A DNA stretch of 64,000 nt from Agathobacter ruminis (GTDB lineage Bacteria > Bacillota > Clostridia > Lachnospirales > Lachnospiraceae), in the NCBI RefSeq assembly GCF_002735305.1, contig NZ_PDYG01000003.1:62001-126000 (forward strand). Direction: 5' to 3'. The notes beneath the pieces are model-generated. The model was not told the DNA's origin, searched no databases, and saw nothing but the letters and a program-made list of their open reading frames with translations. Below, one piece after another: positions 18,509 to 26,416 of this stretch. The stretch's first letter is position 1. The number at the start of each line of letters is the position of its first letter. The position numbers and the translations under genes are program-made.

Positions 18509-19588
18509 ATGGCAGGATCAAGTTTTGGAACAATTTTTCGTATTACAACCTTTGGAGAATCACATGGCAAAGCCATCGGAGTAACCGTTGACGGCTGTCC
18601 GGCCGGCTTACCGCTCAGCGAATCCCTGATTCAACCATATCTCGACCGCAGAGCTCCGGGGCAATCCAAATTTTCAACCCCACGCAAAGAAGGCGATGCC
18701 GTTGAAATCCTGTCCGGTGTTTTTGAAGGAAAAACCACAGGAACACCAATCATGATGATGGTTCACAACCAAAACCAGCAATCCAAGGATTACAGTGAAA
18801 TTGCATCCTATTATCGTCCGGGTCACGCAGACTACTGTTTCGATCAGAAATACGGTTTCCGCGATTATCGCGGCGGTGGCCGCTCTTCCGGGCGTGAAAC
18901 CATCGGACGCGTTGCCGCAGGTGCAATCGCCGATCTGCTCTTAAAGTCCATGGGCATCACGGTGACCGCATATGCAAAATCCATCGGTCCGATTATTTGC
19001 GAAACCTATGATTTTTCTCAAATCGAGCAAAATCCGCTTCGTATGCCGGATGCAAATGCATTTTCAAAAGCTGAGGATTATCTTGTCGAATGCATGGAAA
19101 AAGGTGATTCCGCAGGCGGCATCATCGAATGCATCATCCGGGGTGTCCCTGCCGGCATCGGAGATCCGGTCTTCGAAAAACTCGATGCGAACCTTGCAAA
19201 AGCCATCTTTTCCATCGGTGCTGTGAAAGGATTTGAAATCGGTGACGGCTTTGCTGTTGCCAATATGCTTGGCTCCGAAAACAATGATGCATTTGTCATT
19301 GATCCGCAAAACGGATCCGTCACCAAATCCACCAACCATGCCGGCGGAATTCTCGGCGGTATCAGCGACGGCACTCCTATCATCTTTCGTGCGGCTGTCA
19401 AACCGACGCCATCCATCAGCCGTCCGCAGCAAACCGTCAATCGTGACCACGAAGAGATCACCGTCTCCATCAAAGGACGCCACGATCCGATCATTGTGCC
19501 GCGCGCGGTACCTGTTGTCGAGGCCATGACCTGTCTGACCCTTATCGATGCCATTCTTCTTCAAAAGGCGTTGACAGCAGACTTATAA
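18509..19588 (+). CDS. aroC: Chorismate synthase
   Basis: It eliminates phosphate from 5-enolpyruvylshikimate-3-phosphate to make chorismate, using reduced FMN. The 359-residue protein carries the signatures FGESHGKAIGVTVDG (about 12-26), YGFRDYRGGGRSSGRETIGRVAAGAI (about 113-138) and RHDPIIVPRAVPVVEAMTCL near the end. It has its own promoter and a convergent bidirectional terminator, so it is a single-gene unit. Codon use looks somewhat richer in C-ending codons than its minus-strand neighbours, but not enough to claim transfer. Confidence 0.97.
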   Translation: MAGSSFGTIFRITTFGESHGKAIGVTVDGCPAGLPLSESLIQPYLDRRAPGQSKFSTPRKEGDAVEILSGVFEGKTTGTPIMMMVHNQNQQSKDYSEIASYYRPGHADYCFDQKYGFRDYRGGGRSSGRETIGRVAAGAIADLLLKSMGITVTAYAKSIGPIICETYDFSQIEQNPLRMPDANAFSKAEDYLVECMEKGDSAGGIIECIIRGVPAGIGDPVFEKLDANLAKAIFSIGAVKGFEIGDGFAVANMLGSENNDAFVIDPQNGSVTKSTNHAGGILGGISDGTPIIFRAAVKPTPSISRPQQTVNRDHEEITVSIKGRHDPIIVPRAVPVVEAMTCLTLIDAILLQKALTADL

Positions 19589-19604
19589 TCCCAAAGCGAT
19601 TGGA

Positions 19605-19642
19605 TAAAAAACTCCGTCATCATATGATGGCGGAGTTTTTTA
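19605..19642. terminator. Bidirectional terminator between aroC and trhP
   Basis: An 11-bp stem (19611-19621 with 19626-19636, one G-T pair) has a 4-nt loop. It is flanked by A-run and T-run, so a U-tract follows the hairpin on both strands. It serves convergent aroC (+) and the U32-family gene (-). Confidence 0.9.
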
Positions 19643-19652
19643 TTATTCCATA

Positions 19653-20915
19653 TTAATCCAATGCGATTGGATGGTTCTCGCGTCGTCTTAAGATATCATA
19701 TTCATCGAGTGTCCGACCCTCGTCAAGCTCGACAAAGAATATCTGCTTGGAATGAGGACAGGATTCAATCGGTAGCCCGTCTTCATCACGCATTGCAGTA
19801 ACGGTTGCGATTTGGTTTTCTCCGTTCGGCTTCATGATTTCGATTTGCTCGCCGACCGAGAATTTGTTGCGCTGTTCCATACGATAAAGACCGTCGGCAT
19901 TCGGTTTGCCGACAATTCCGAGATAGGTATATCCCTGCTCATAGGTATTGTTATCATAGATTTGCGCATCTTCGGACGGTTTTCCGTAGAAGAAGCCGGT
20001 TGTAAACTGACGATAGGTACAGCTGCGGATCTGCTCGCGATACCAGTCCATGTTTGCTTCATATTGCTCGCGTGATGTAAAAAAATCATCAAAGGCTTTG
20101 CGATAAGTGCGGGCTACAGTAGCTACATATAATGCAGTCTTCATACGTCCTTCGATTTTGAACGAATCGATACCGGCATCAATCATATCCGGAATGTGCT
20201 CAATCATGCACAAATCCTTGGAGTTAAAGATAAAGGTTCCTCGCTCGTTTTCATAGACAGGAAGATACTCTCCCGGACGCTTCTCTTCGACGACAGAATA
20301 TTTCCAGCGACATGGATGTGTGCAGGCACCTTTATTGGCATCCCTTCCCGTAAAATAGTTGGAAAGCAGGCAACGGCCGGAATATGAAATGCACATTGCA
20401 CCATGGATAAAAGATTCTATTTCCATCTCTTCCGGAATGTGTGCACGGATTTCTTTGATTTCCTTTAGAGACAATTCTCTTGCTGCCACAACGCGGTCTG
20501 CGCCCAGTTTGTGCCAGAACAGATAGGTCTCATAATTTGTATTGTTGGCCTGTGTACTGATATGACGCTCAATATGAGGCGCCACTTCTCCCGCAATCAT
20601 AAAGATGGCAGGATCAGCGATAATCAGTGCATCCGGACGATCAGGCTTCATATTTTCAAGTTCCGTCAGATACTGACGCACCCCTTCAAGGTCATAATTA
20701 TGTGCAAGAATATTGGCAGTTACATGTACTTTTACATTGTGTGCATGTGCAAAAGCGATTCCTTCTGCCATTTCTTCCATGGTAAAATTCTTGGCTTTGG
20801 CGCGAAGTCCGAAAGCTTCGCCTCCGATATAAACGGCATCTGCGCCATAGATAACTGCAATTTTCAGCACTTCCAGACTCGATGCAGGTACAAGCAATTC
20901 TACTTTTCTGTTCAT
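19653..20915 (-). CDS. trhP: U32-family protein, probable tRNA uridine(34) hydroxylase TrhP
   Basis: The family was named peptidase U32, but the member beside trmR in B. subtilis (YrrO) is a prephenate-dependent tRNA hydroxylase making 5-hydroxyuridine-34. The 420-residue protein has the U32 signature ESFIHGAMCISYSGRC (167-182) and four conserved cysteines (C175, C182, C198, C202) likely to hold an Fe-S cluster. It starts inside the trmR stop (4-nt overlap), so the two are translationally coupled. TrmR methylates the hydroxyl product, which supports the hydroxylase role. The first of two B. subtilis U32 subunits (YrrN-like) is absent here, so this chain may act alone. Confidence 0.88.
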   Translation of the reverse strand: MNRKVELLVPASSLEVLKIAVIYGADAVYIGGEAFGLRAKAKNFTMEEMAEGIAFAHAHNVKVHVTANILAHNYDLEGVRQYLTELENMKPDRPDALIIADPAIFMIAGEVAPHIERHISTQANNTNYETYLFWHKLGADRVVAARELSLKEIKEIRAHIPEEMEIESFIHGAMCISYSGRCLLSNYFTGRDANKGACTHPCRWKYSVVEEKRPGEYLPVYENERGTFIFNSKDLCMIEHIPDMIDAGIDSFKIEGRMKTALYVATVARTYRKAFDDFFTSREQYEANMDWYREQIRSCTYRQFTTGFFYGKPSEDAQIYDNNTYEQGYTYLGIVGKPNADGLYRMEQRNKFSVGEQIEIMKPNGENQIATVTAMRDEDGLPIESCPHSKQIFFVELDEGRTLDEYDILRRRENHPIALD

Positions 20916-21568
20916 GATTCTACACTTTCCTTTTTGACTGATACTGTGATTCCGTCGCCCACAGGCAAAATGGTGGTGACGAGATCTCTGCGATGCGTCA
21001 ATTCAAACAAATAATCACGCATACGCTTATAAATGGTACGATTTCTGCGCTCTACAATAAAATGGCTTTCGATTACATCCCCATCCTGTAGTACATTGTC
21101 GGATACCAGTATTCCGTTTGGCTTCAGCAAACGCATGATTTCCGGGAAGAAATTGATATACTGCCCTTTTGCCGCATCCATGAATATCATATCAAATTCG
21201 CCTTCGAGCGTTGGAAGAATTTCCATCGCATCGCCTTCTATCAAGCGAATCTGCGCTTCTTTTTCTGCGCGCCTGATATTTTCTTTTGCAATCGGAATAC
21301 GTTTCTCATAATTTTCAATCGTGACAAGTTCACATTGCACCGGATTGTATTCACACATCAAAATTGCCGAAAAGCCAACAGCCGTTCCCACTTCAAGAAT
21401 ACGAAGCGGACGCTGCGCCGCCAGCAAGAATTTCAAAAAGCTCTGCATTTCCTTCCGAATAATCGGAACGGAGGTATCCAGAGCTTCTCTTTCGATTTCA
21501 TCCAAAATCGGTGTGTTTCCGGTATCAAATGAATTGATGAATGTCACAAGTCGTTCATCCACTATCAT
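20912..21568 (-). CDS. trmR: tRNA 5-hydroxyuridine methyltransferase
   Basis: A SAM-dependent O-methyltransferase of the YrrM/TrmR type that turns 5-hydroxyuridine-34 of tRNA into 5-methoxyuridine. The 218-residue protein has the SAM motif EVGTAVGFSAIL (about 59-70), an acidic motif TIENY, the metal-region DAAKGQY and the later SDNVL. It overlaps the upstream MltG-like gene by 4 nt (ATGA) and the downstream trhP gene by 4 nt. This places it firmly in a translationally coupled trio. The caffeoyl-CoA O-methyltransferase fold would give the same motifs; context favours TrmR. Confidence 0.9.
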   Translation of the reverse strand: MIVDERLVTFINSFDTGNTPILDEIEREALDTSVPIIRKEMQSFLKFLLAAQRPLRILEVGTAVGFSAILMCEYNPVQCELVTIENYEKRIPIAKENIRRAEKEAQIRLIEGDAMEILPTLEGEFDMIFMDAAKGQYINFFPEIMRLLKPNGILVSDNVLQDGDVIESHFIVERRNRTIYKRMRDYLFELTHRRDLVTTILPVGDGITVSVKKESVES

Positions 21569-21972
21569 TTTGATTCTCCAGTAGTTTGTGTTTCTTCCGT
21601 CGATTCGACTGTATCACCGCTCATGATCACAATCATATCTTTGGCTGTCTGTGAAGTATTCAAAGTATACATACCTGCTTTGACTTTTTTGGAATAAGCA
21701 GACAGTTTTAATTGCAATTCAAACAATTTGGCATCGCGAACCAGGCCTTTTTCCTGTAGCATTTCTCCGATTTCTGCAGCGGACATATCGCCTTTGATCT
21801 GTACCACCACATCGGTGCCGGGCGCTTTGTCAACTGCAGATTCGGTGAAGATTCGATATCCAAAATCGAATCCCACACCACTAAAATGCATTGCCATATA
21901 AATAATCAACAAAATAAAGATTACCGCGATACCTGCTTTGATAAAAGCAATCAACGCTTTGTTTACATTCAT
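21565..21972 (-). CDS. Short MltG/YceG-like membrane protein lacking the catalytic domain
   Basis: The start at 21972 (MNVNKAL, 135 residues) is chosen because AGGAG lies just upstream and overlaps the rnjA stop; the longer frame runs into rnjA. One transmembrane helix (about 10-30) is followed by a small domain (about 52-117) with the pattern of the MltG LysM-like subdomain. Its features are VQIKGDMSAAEIGEMLQEKGLV, then AGMYTLNTSQTAKDMI. A Thr/Glu tail ends it. The usual lytic transglycosylase domain, with its catalytic Glu, is absent. The gene occupies the exact place of mltG (yrrL) upstream of trmR in B. subtilis. It may be a relic, or a regulator of septal or elongation peptidoglycan synthesis. 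Confidence 0.8.
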   Translation of the reverse strand: MNVNKALIAFIKAGIAVIFILLIIYMAMHFSGVGFDFGYRIFTESAVDKAPGTDVVVQIKGDMSAAEIGEMLQEKGLVRDAKLFELQLKLSAYSKKVKAGMYTLNTSQTAKDMIVIMSGDTVESTEETQTTGESK

Positions 21973-21980
21973 AATTACTC

Positions 21981-23657
21981 CTATACTTCCATAATGATTG
22001 GCATAATCATCGGATGACGCTGTGTCTCTTTCCATACGAAATCACCAAGATCATCTTTGATTAGATTCTTGATTTTGCCCCAGTCTGTAATATTATGATC
22101 CTGACAATACTCCATCGTCGCATTCAATACGCTTTGCGCATCATCCATCAGACTTTCGGAATTGCGGACATAGACAAATCCACGGCTGACAATGTCCGGT
22201 CCTGCGAGAAGCTGTCCGCTTCCGCGCTCGAGTGTCATGACAACAATAATAATTCCGTCTTCCGCGAGTTTTTGACGATCGCGGATAACGATATTGCCGA
22301 CATCACCGACACCAAGTCCGTCAACCATGACATTTCCAACATGTACTTTGCCGGTTACCTTTGCAGATTCCTCATCAATTTCAAGGACATCTCCCGAAGA
22401 GAGAATCCTAATATGGTCATTGTCATATCCAAGCTCTTTTGCGATCTTTGCCTGTGCTACAAGATGCTTGTATTCTCCATGCACCGGAATGGAATATTTC
22501 GGATTCACCAGAGAATAAATCAGTTTGATATCTTCAATGCAGGCGTGTCCTGATACATGCACATCCTGGAAGATGACATCCGCACCCTTGCGCATCAGTT
22601 CATTGATAATATCCGTAACAGACTTTTCATTTCCCGGAATCGGATTGGAACTAAAAACAATGGTATCGCCCGGCTTAATGGTCAGCTTGCGGTGGGTATC
22701 CATCGCCATTCTTGATAAAGCTGCCATAGACTCGCCCTGACTGCCGGTCGTAATAATTACCGTACGGTTGTCCGGATAGTTTTTCAGGCTGTCCGTCTCA
22801 ATCAAAATATTATCCGGTAATGATAAATATCCAAGTTCCGAAGCAATCGAAATGATATTCACCATGCTTCGACCTTCAATTGCCACTTTTCGTCCGTAGG
22901 TATGTGCACAGTTGATAATCTGCTGTACACGGTCCACATTGGAAGCAAATGTTGCAATGATGATACGCGAATCTTTATGTTCGGAGAAGATATTATCCAA
23001 TGCTTTTCCAACCACACTTTCCGACTGGGTAAATCCCGGTCGCTCGGCATTGGTCGAATCGCAAAGCAGCGCGAGCACGCCCTTTTTGCCCAGTTCTCCG
23101 AAGCGCTGCAAATCAATTGCATCACCAAATACAGGTGTATAATCTACTTTAAAGTCTCCGGTATGTACCACAATTCCTGCCGGCGAATAAATCGCAAGTG
23201 CTGCAGCATCCTGAATACTATGATTTGTTTTAATAAATTCCACACGAAAACAGCCTAAATTAATATGCTGTCCGTATTTTACAACCTTTCTCTTGACCTT
23301 TCCGAGCAAATCATGCTCTTCGAGTTTATGGTCAATGATGCCGATTGTAAGCTTGGTCGCATAGATAGGCACATTTACCTCTCTTAAGACATAAGGAATC
23401 GCACCGATATGATCCTCATGTCCGTGGGTAATAAAAAAGCCCTTGACCTTATCGATGTTGTCTTTCAAATAAGTCACGTCCGGGATAACAAGATCAACAC
23501 CGAGCATATCATTCTCCGGGAATGCCAGTCCGCAATCCACCACAATGATACTGTCCTCATACTCAAAAGCTGTAATATTCATTCCAATCTGCTCTAATCC
23601 GCCTAATGGAATAATCTTAAGCTTTGGGCCTTTATTTAATTTTTTTTCTTTCTTCAA
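21981..23657 (-). CDS. rnj: Ribonuclease J
   Basis: This is a metallo-beta-lactamase/beta-CASP nuclease with 5'-3' exonuclease and endonuclease activity in mRNA decay and rRNA processing. The 558-residue protein has the zinc motif HGHEDH (78-83), further ligands in HSIQDA and HTGDFKVDYTP, the beta-CASP region (about 215-370) and the C-terminal VHVSGHA motif. The dimerisation C-terminus ends with FVWKETQRHPMIMPIIMEV. It lies between the DUF1292 gene and the MltG-like gene, an insertion relative to the B. subtilis gene order. Whether it is RNase J1 or J2 by function cannot be told. Confidence 0.95.
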   Translation of the reverse strand: MKKEKKLNKGPKLKIIPLGGLEQIGMNITAFEYEDSIIVVDCGLAFPENDMLGVDLVIPDVTYLKDNIDKVKGFFITHGHEDHIGAIPYVLREVNVPIYATKLTIGIIDHKLEEHDLLGKVKRKVVKYGQHINLGCFRVEFIKTNHSIQDAAALAIYSPAGIVVHTGDFKVDYTPVFGDAIDLQRFGELGKKGVLALLCDSTNAERPGFTQSESVVGKALDNIFSEHKDSRIIIATFASNVDRVQQIINCAHTYGRKVAIEGRSMVNIISIASELGYLSLPDNILIETDSLKNYPDNRTVIITTGSQGESMAALSRMAMDTHRKLTIKPGDTIVFSSNPIPGNEKSVTDIINELMRKGADVIFQDVHVSGHACIEDIKLIYSLVNPKYSIPVHGEYKHLVAQAKIAKELGYDNDHIRILSSGDVLEIDEESAKVTGKVHVGNVMVDGLGVGDVGNIVIRDRQKLAEDGIIIVVMTLERGSGQLLAGPDIVSRGFVYVRNSESLMDDAQSVLNATMEYCQDHNITDWGKIKNLIKDDLGDFVWKETQRHPMIMPIIMEV

Positions 23658-23691
23658 AATAAACCTCCTAAAATTATTTTCCGTACAATTC

Positions 23692-23949
23692 TTAATAGTC
23701 TAAGGATGTTTCTTCGTCCAAAAGCTCAGCAAATACTTTCACGAGTGCATTGAATTCGACATCGTCTTCCACTTCCTCGTAAAGTACTTCCTCATCTTCT
23801 GTGCGAATTTCCTTTAAAATAAACGCAGAATCCTCAGCGTCACTAACCATTAAATATTTTGTTCCGTTAACTTCTGTTTCTTCTTCTACCTGAAATTCAA
23901 ATTCCTCATTCGTTTCAGGGTCTACAAAAACAATTCGATCCATATACAA
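23692..23949 (-). CDS. DUF1292 family small acidic protein
   Basis: An 85-residue acidic protein of unknown function (YrzB family). It is rich in Glu/Asp and beta-strand patterns: IVFVDPETNEEFEFQVEEE, then YLMVSDAEDSAFILKE. It lies 8 nt after ruvX and 34 nt before rnj, in the conserved ireB-ruvX-yrzB order. GAGG is present upstream of the ATG. No motif suggests an enzyme. Confidence 0.88.
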   Translation of the reverse strand: MYMDRIVFVDPETNEEFEFQVEEETEVNGTKYLMVSDAEDSAFILKEIRTEDEEVLYEEVEDDVEFNALVKVFAELLDEETSLDY

Positions 23950-23957
23950 TCCTCAAT

Positions 23958-24389
23958 TTATTTCATTTGATTACTTTTCAAATCCAAATAACCTTGCAAA
24001 ATAAAAATCGCAGCAATCTCATCCACATATTGTTTGCGATTTTCACGGCGAATGCCCATATCCATCATTGCACGATCTGCAGATACCGTAGTCAGTCTTT
24101 CATCCCACAGTTCCACCGGCAGCCCTGTACGGCGTTCGAGCATTTCTTTGAATTCAAGCGTCAGTTCACAGCGCTCTCCTTCGGTATTATTCATATTTTT
24201 AGGGAAACCAAGCACAATCTGTCCAACCTCATAGGTGGCACATAATTCTTCGATACGGGCGAGTGTCTGGCGCAATTTGCCCGGTGATTTCCGAGTGATA
24301 ATCTCTACGCCCTGGGCAGTAATCCCGAGCGGATCCGAAACCGCAACGCCTACCGTTTTCGAGCCAAAATCAAGTCCTAAAATTCGCAT
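23958..24389 (-). CDS. ruvX: Putative pre-16S rRNA nuclease / Holliday junction resolvase RuvX
   Basis: This YqgF-family RNase H-like protein is implicated in 16S rRNA 5'-end maturation; its resolvase role was inferred from fold. The 143-residue protein begins [20 protein letters not shown], with the first catalytic Asp at 7. It has [16 protein letters not shown] in the middle and [13 protein letters not shown] (about 97-109), with the later Asp in [16 protein letters not shown]. It is separated from ireB by 3 nt and from the DUF1292 gene by 8 nt. Confidence 0.95.
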   Translation of the reverse strand: MRILGLDFGSKTVGVAVSDPLGITAQGVEIITRKSPGKLRQTLARIEELCATYEVGQIVLGFPKNMNNTEGERCELTLEFKEMLERRTGLPVELWDERLTTVSADRAMMDMGIRRENRKQYVDEIAAIFILQGYLDLKSNQMK

Positions 24390-24392
24390 TGC

Positions 24393-24659
24393 TTACTCCC
24401 AGGAATGATTATCAATATATGTTTTTAAGACTTCTTCTACCAGTTCGTCACGTTCCACTTTCATAATGCGGCTGCGCGCATTATTGTGGCTGGTGATAAA
24501 GCTCGGATCTCCGGACATAATATATCCAACCATCTGATTGACCGGATTATATCCTTTTTCTGCCAAAGCGTGATAGACATCACGAATGACATCTTTTACG
24601 CTGACTTCTTCCTGCTCCTGTTGAACGGAGAAAAATTGTGTCTTGTTAATATCCTGCAT
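24393..24659 (-). CDS. ireB: IreB family regulatory phosphoprotein
   Basis: This 88-residue DUF965 protein is homologous to Enterococcus IreB, which is phosphorylated near its N-terminus by the PASTA kinase IreK and lowers cephalosporin resistance. The start [10 protein letters not shown] provides a candidate phospho-threonine at 7. The core [39 protein letters not shown] is near-invariant in the family. It opens the ireB-ruvX-DUF1292 block, a conserved Firmicute order. The kinase gene is not in this window. Confidence 0.94.
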   Translation of the reverse strand: MQDINKTQFFSVQQEQEEVSVKDVIRDVYHALAEKGYNPVNQMVGYIMSGDPSFITSHNNARSRIMKVERDELVEEVLKTYIDNHSWE

Positions 24660-24700
24660 AATTTCCCTGTCTTTCTCGAAAATAGATAATCATATATATT

Positions 24701-26035
24701 TTACTCTAGAACAGCCGAAAATACAACCGGTTCAAATATAAAGATTTCATTTGTAAGGCAACCGGTAATTTTTCCTTTCAAAATCACATTGGTAAAATCT
24801 TCTGTTGCAGGCACAACAACCTTGATGTAAGTCTTGGTATAGCCCACATAATACTCACGGTTCTCATAGGTAAACGGCTCTTCAAAAAGTACTTCCACTT
24901 CTCTTCCCACAAAGCTTTGGCGATATTCATCAGACATTTTTGCGGATAACTCGAGCAATTTGTGGCTGCGCTCCTTTTTGACCTTTTCCGGAATCTGATC
25001 CGGCATACGGTCCGCAACGGTTCCCTTTCGTCTCGAATAAGGGAAAATGTGCATCTCATAAAAATGAACCTGTTCAAGATATGCGAATGTCTCCGCAAAG
25101 TCTGCTTCCGTCTCACCCGGGAAGCCGACAATGACATCTGTGGTAATTGCGGGATTGTCAAAATATTTGCGCAGTCTGTTGCAACCTTCGAGATATTCCG
25201 CTGTCGTATATTTGCGATTCATCGCTTTCAGGGTCTTGTCGCATCCGCTCTGCAAAGACAGATGGAAATGCGGACAGATTTTTGGCATTTTGGACAATTC
25301 CGATGCAAATTCATCTGTCACCACCATCGGTTCAAGTGAACCAAATCGAATCCGCTCAATGCCGTTAATTGCATGCACACTTCTGATCAAATCCAAAAGT
25401 GTTGTCTTTTCCTCAAAATCTACCCCATAAGAGCTCAGATGAATTCCGGTCAGTACCACTTCACGGAATCCCTGTGCCGCAAGTTTCGTGATTTCATTTA
25501 CCACATCATCCATTCTGCGGCTTCTGACACGGCCTCGTGCAAATGGGATAATACAATAACTGCAAAACTGATTGCAGCCATCCTGCACTTTAATGAAAGC
25601 GCGCGTATGCTCTGCCGTATTGCTCAATTGCATTTCTTCAAAGATTGTTTTTTCTTTGTTGATATCAAAATAAGCTTCTTCAAACGCACGGCTCTGCGCA
25701 GCCTGATTGATTTTGTCCAGCAGCTGATTCTTTTGATTATTGCCGATGATAACATCAATCGCAGGGTCAAGGCGTGCTTCCTCCTCGGAAGTCTGCACAT
25801 AGCATCCGGCAGCGACAACAATGGCATCCGGATTGCGTTTTTTTGCCTGATGAATCATTTGTCTTGATTTGCGGTCTGCGATATTGGTCACCGAGCATGT
25901 ATTAATTACATAAACATCCGCAATTTCATGAAAATCAACGATTTCATAGCCTGCGCAGGCAAGCATTTCCTGCATTGCTTCCGTTTCATAAGCATTTACT
26001 TTACAACCTAAATTATGTAGGGCAGCTTTTTTCAT
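24701..26035 (-). CDS. mtaB: tRNA (t6A37) methylthiotransferase MtaB
   Basis: This radical SAM enzyme converts t6A37 to ms2t6A37 in tRNAs decoding ANN codons. The start at 26035 (MKKAALHNLGCKVN, 444 residues) has AAAGGA eight nt upstream; the ATG nine nt earlier overlaps that site. The N-terminal MTTase domain carries three Fe-S cysteines (LGCKVN, NTCSVT and AAGCYVQ). The radical SAM motif is CNQFCSYCIIPFARGR (about 149), and a TRAM-like C-terminal domain follows (about 370-430). It lies 41 nt upstream of ireB and is divergent from the HPr-like gene. Confidence 0.95.
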   Translation of the reverse strand: MKKAALHNLGCKVNAYETEAMQEMLACAGYEIVDFHEIADVYVINTCSVTNIADRKSRQMIHQAKKRNPDAIVVAAGCYVQTSEEEARLDPAIDVIIGNNQKNQLLDKINQAAQSRAFEEAYFDINKEKTIFEEMQLSNTAEHTRAFIKVQDGCNQFCSYCIIPFARGRVRSRRMDDVVNEITKLAAQGFREVVLTGIHLSSYGVDFEEKTTLLDLIRSVHAINGIERIRFGSLEPMVVTDEFASELSKMPKICPHFHLSLQSGCDKTLKAMNRKYTTAEYLEGCNRLRKYFDNPAITTDVIVGFPGETEADFAETFAYLEQVHFYEMHIFPYSRRKGTVADRMPDQIPEKVKKERSHKLLELSAKMSDEYRQSFVGREVEVLFEEPFTYENREYYVGYTKTYIKVVVPATEDFTNVILKGKITGCLTNEIFIFEPVVFSAVLE

Positions 26036-26055
26036 AAATTTCATCCTTTATGCAA

Positions 26056-26084
26056 TTGACTTTTTTGCCTAAAACAGATAACAT
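26056..26084 (+). promoter_or_regulatory. Probable sigma-A promoter of the HPr-like gene
   Basis: TTGACT (26056-26061) and TAACAT (26079-26084) are spaced by 17 nt. The start codon follows 36 nt after the -10, with GGAGG in the leader. Confidence 0.6.
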
Positions 26085-26120
26085 CAAACCATAGATATTA
26101 AACGAAGGAGGCTAACTATT

Positions 26121-26357
26121 ATGAATACAGTACAGATTTCCTTAAATTCGATTGGCAAGGTAAAGTCTTTCGTCAATGCAATCTCTCAATTTGATTTTGA
26201 TTTTGACCTGATTTCCGGTCGTTATGTTATTGATGCGAAGTCCATCATGGGTATCTTCAGTCTTGATCTTTCAAAACCGATTGATCTTGCAATTCATACC
26301 GATACAAACCTGGACGAAATCATGGAAGTATTAAAACCATATCTCATCGAGGGATAA
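26121..26357 (+). CDS. HPr-like protein lacking the phosphorylatable histidine
   Basis: A 78-residue protein aligning along its length with HPr. The regulatory serine segment is intact: AKSIMGIFSL (39-48), with Ser41 matching HPr Ser46. The active-site loop is not: where HPr has GIHARPA, this protein has NSIGKVK, so the phospho-acceptor His and the adjacent Arg are both gone. The only histidine is H58. It therefore cannot relay phosphate in sugar transport through His15. It could act as a Crh-like co-repressor if an HPr kinase phosphorylates the serine, which is inference. It is monocistronic, with its own promoter and terminator. Confidence 0.85.
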   Translation: MNTVQISLNSIGKVKSFVNAISQFDFDFDLISGRYVIDAKSIMGIFSLDLSKPIDLAIHTDTNLDEIMEVLKPYLIEG

Positions 26358-26382
26358 TTATATCGATTCATTAATCATAAGC

Positions 26383-26416
26383 AAAGAGTCACAGAAATGT
26401 GACTCTTTTGTTTTTT
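26383..26416 (+). terminator. Rho-independent terminator of the HPr-like gene
   Basis: An 11-bp perfect stem (26383-26393 with 26398-26408) is capped by a GAAA tetraloop and followed by TGTTTTTTATT on plus. The minus side lacks a T run, so it is unlikely to end thiI transcripts efficiently, although thiI stops just beside it. Confidence 0.9.

Noticed and set aside
20511-21014. 167-codon plus-strand frame across the trhP-trmR junction
   Set aside because: It overlaps two conserved genes that are translationally coupled on the other strand and has no family likeness.
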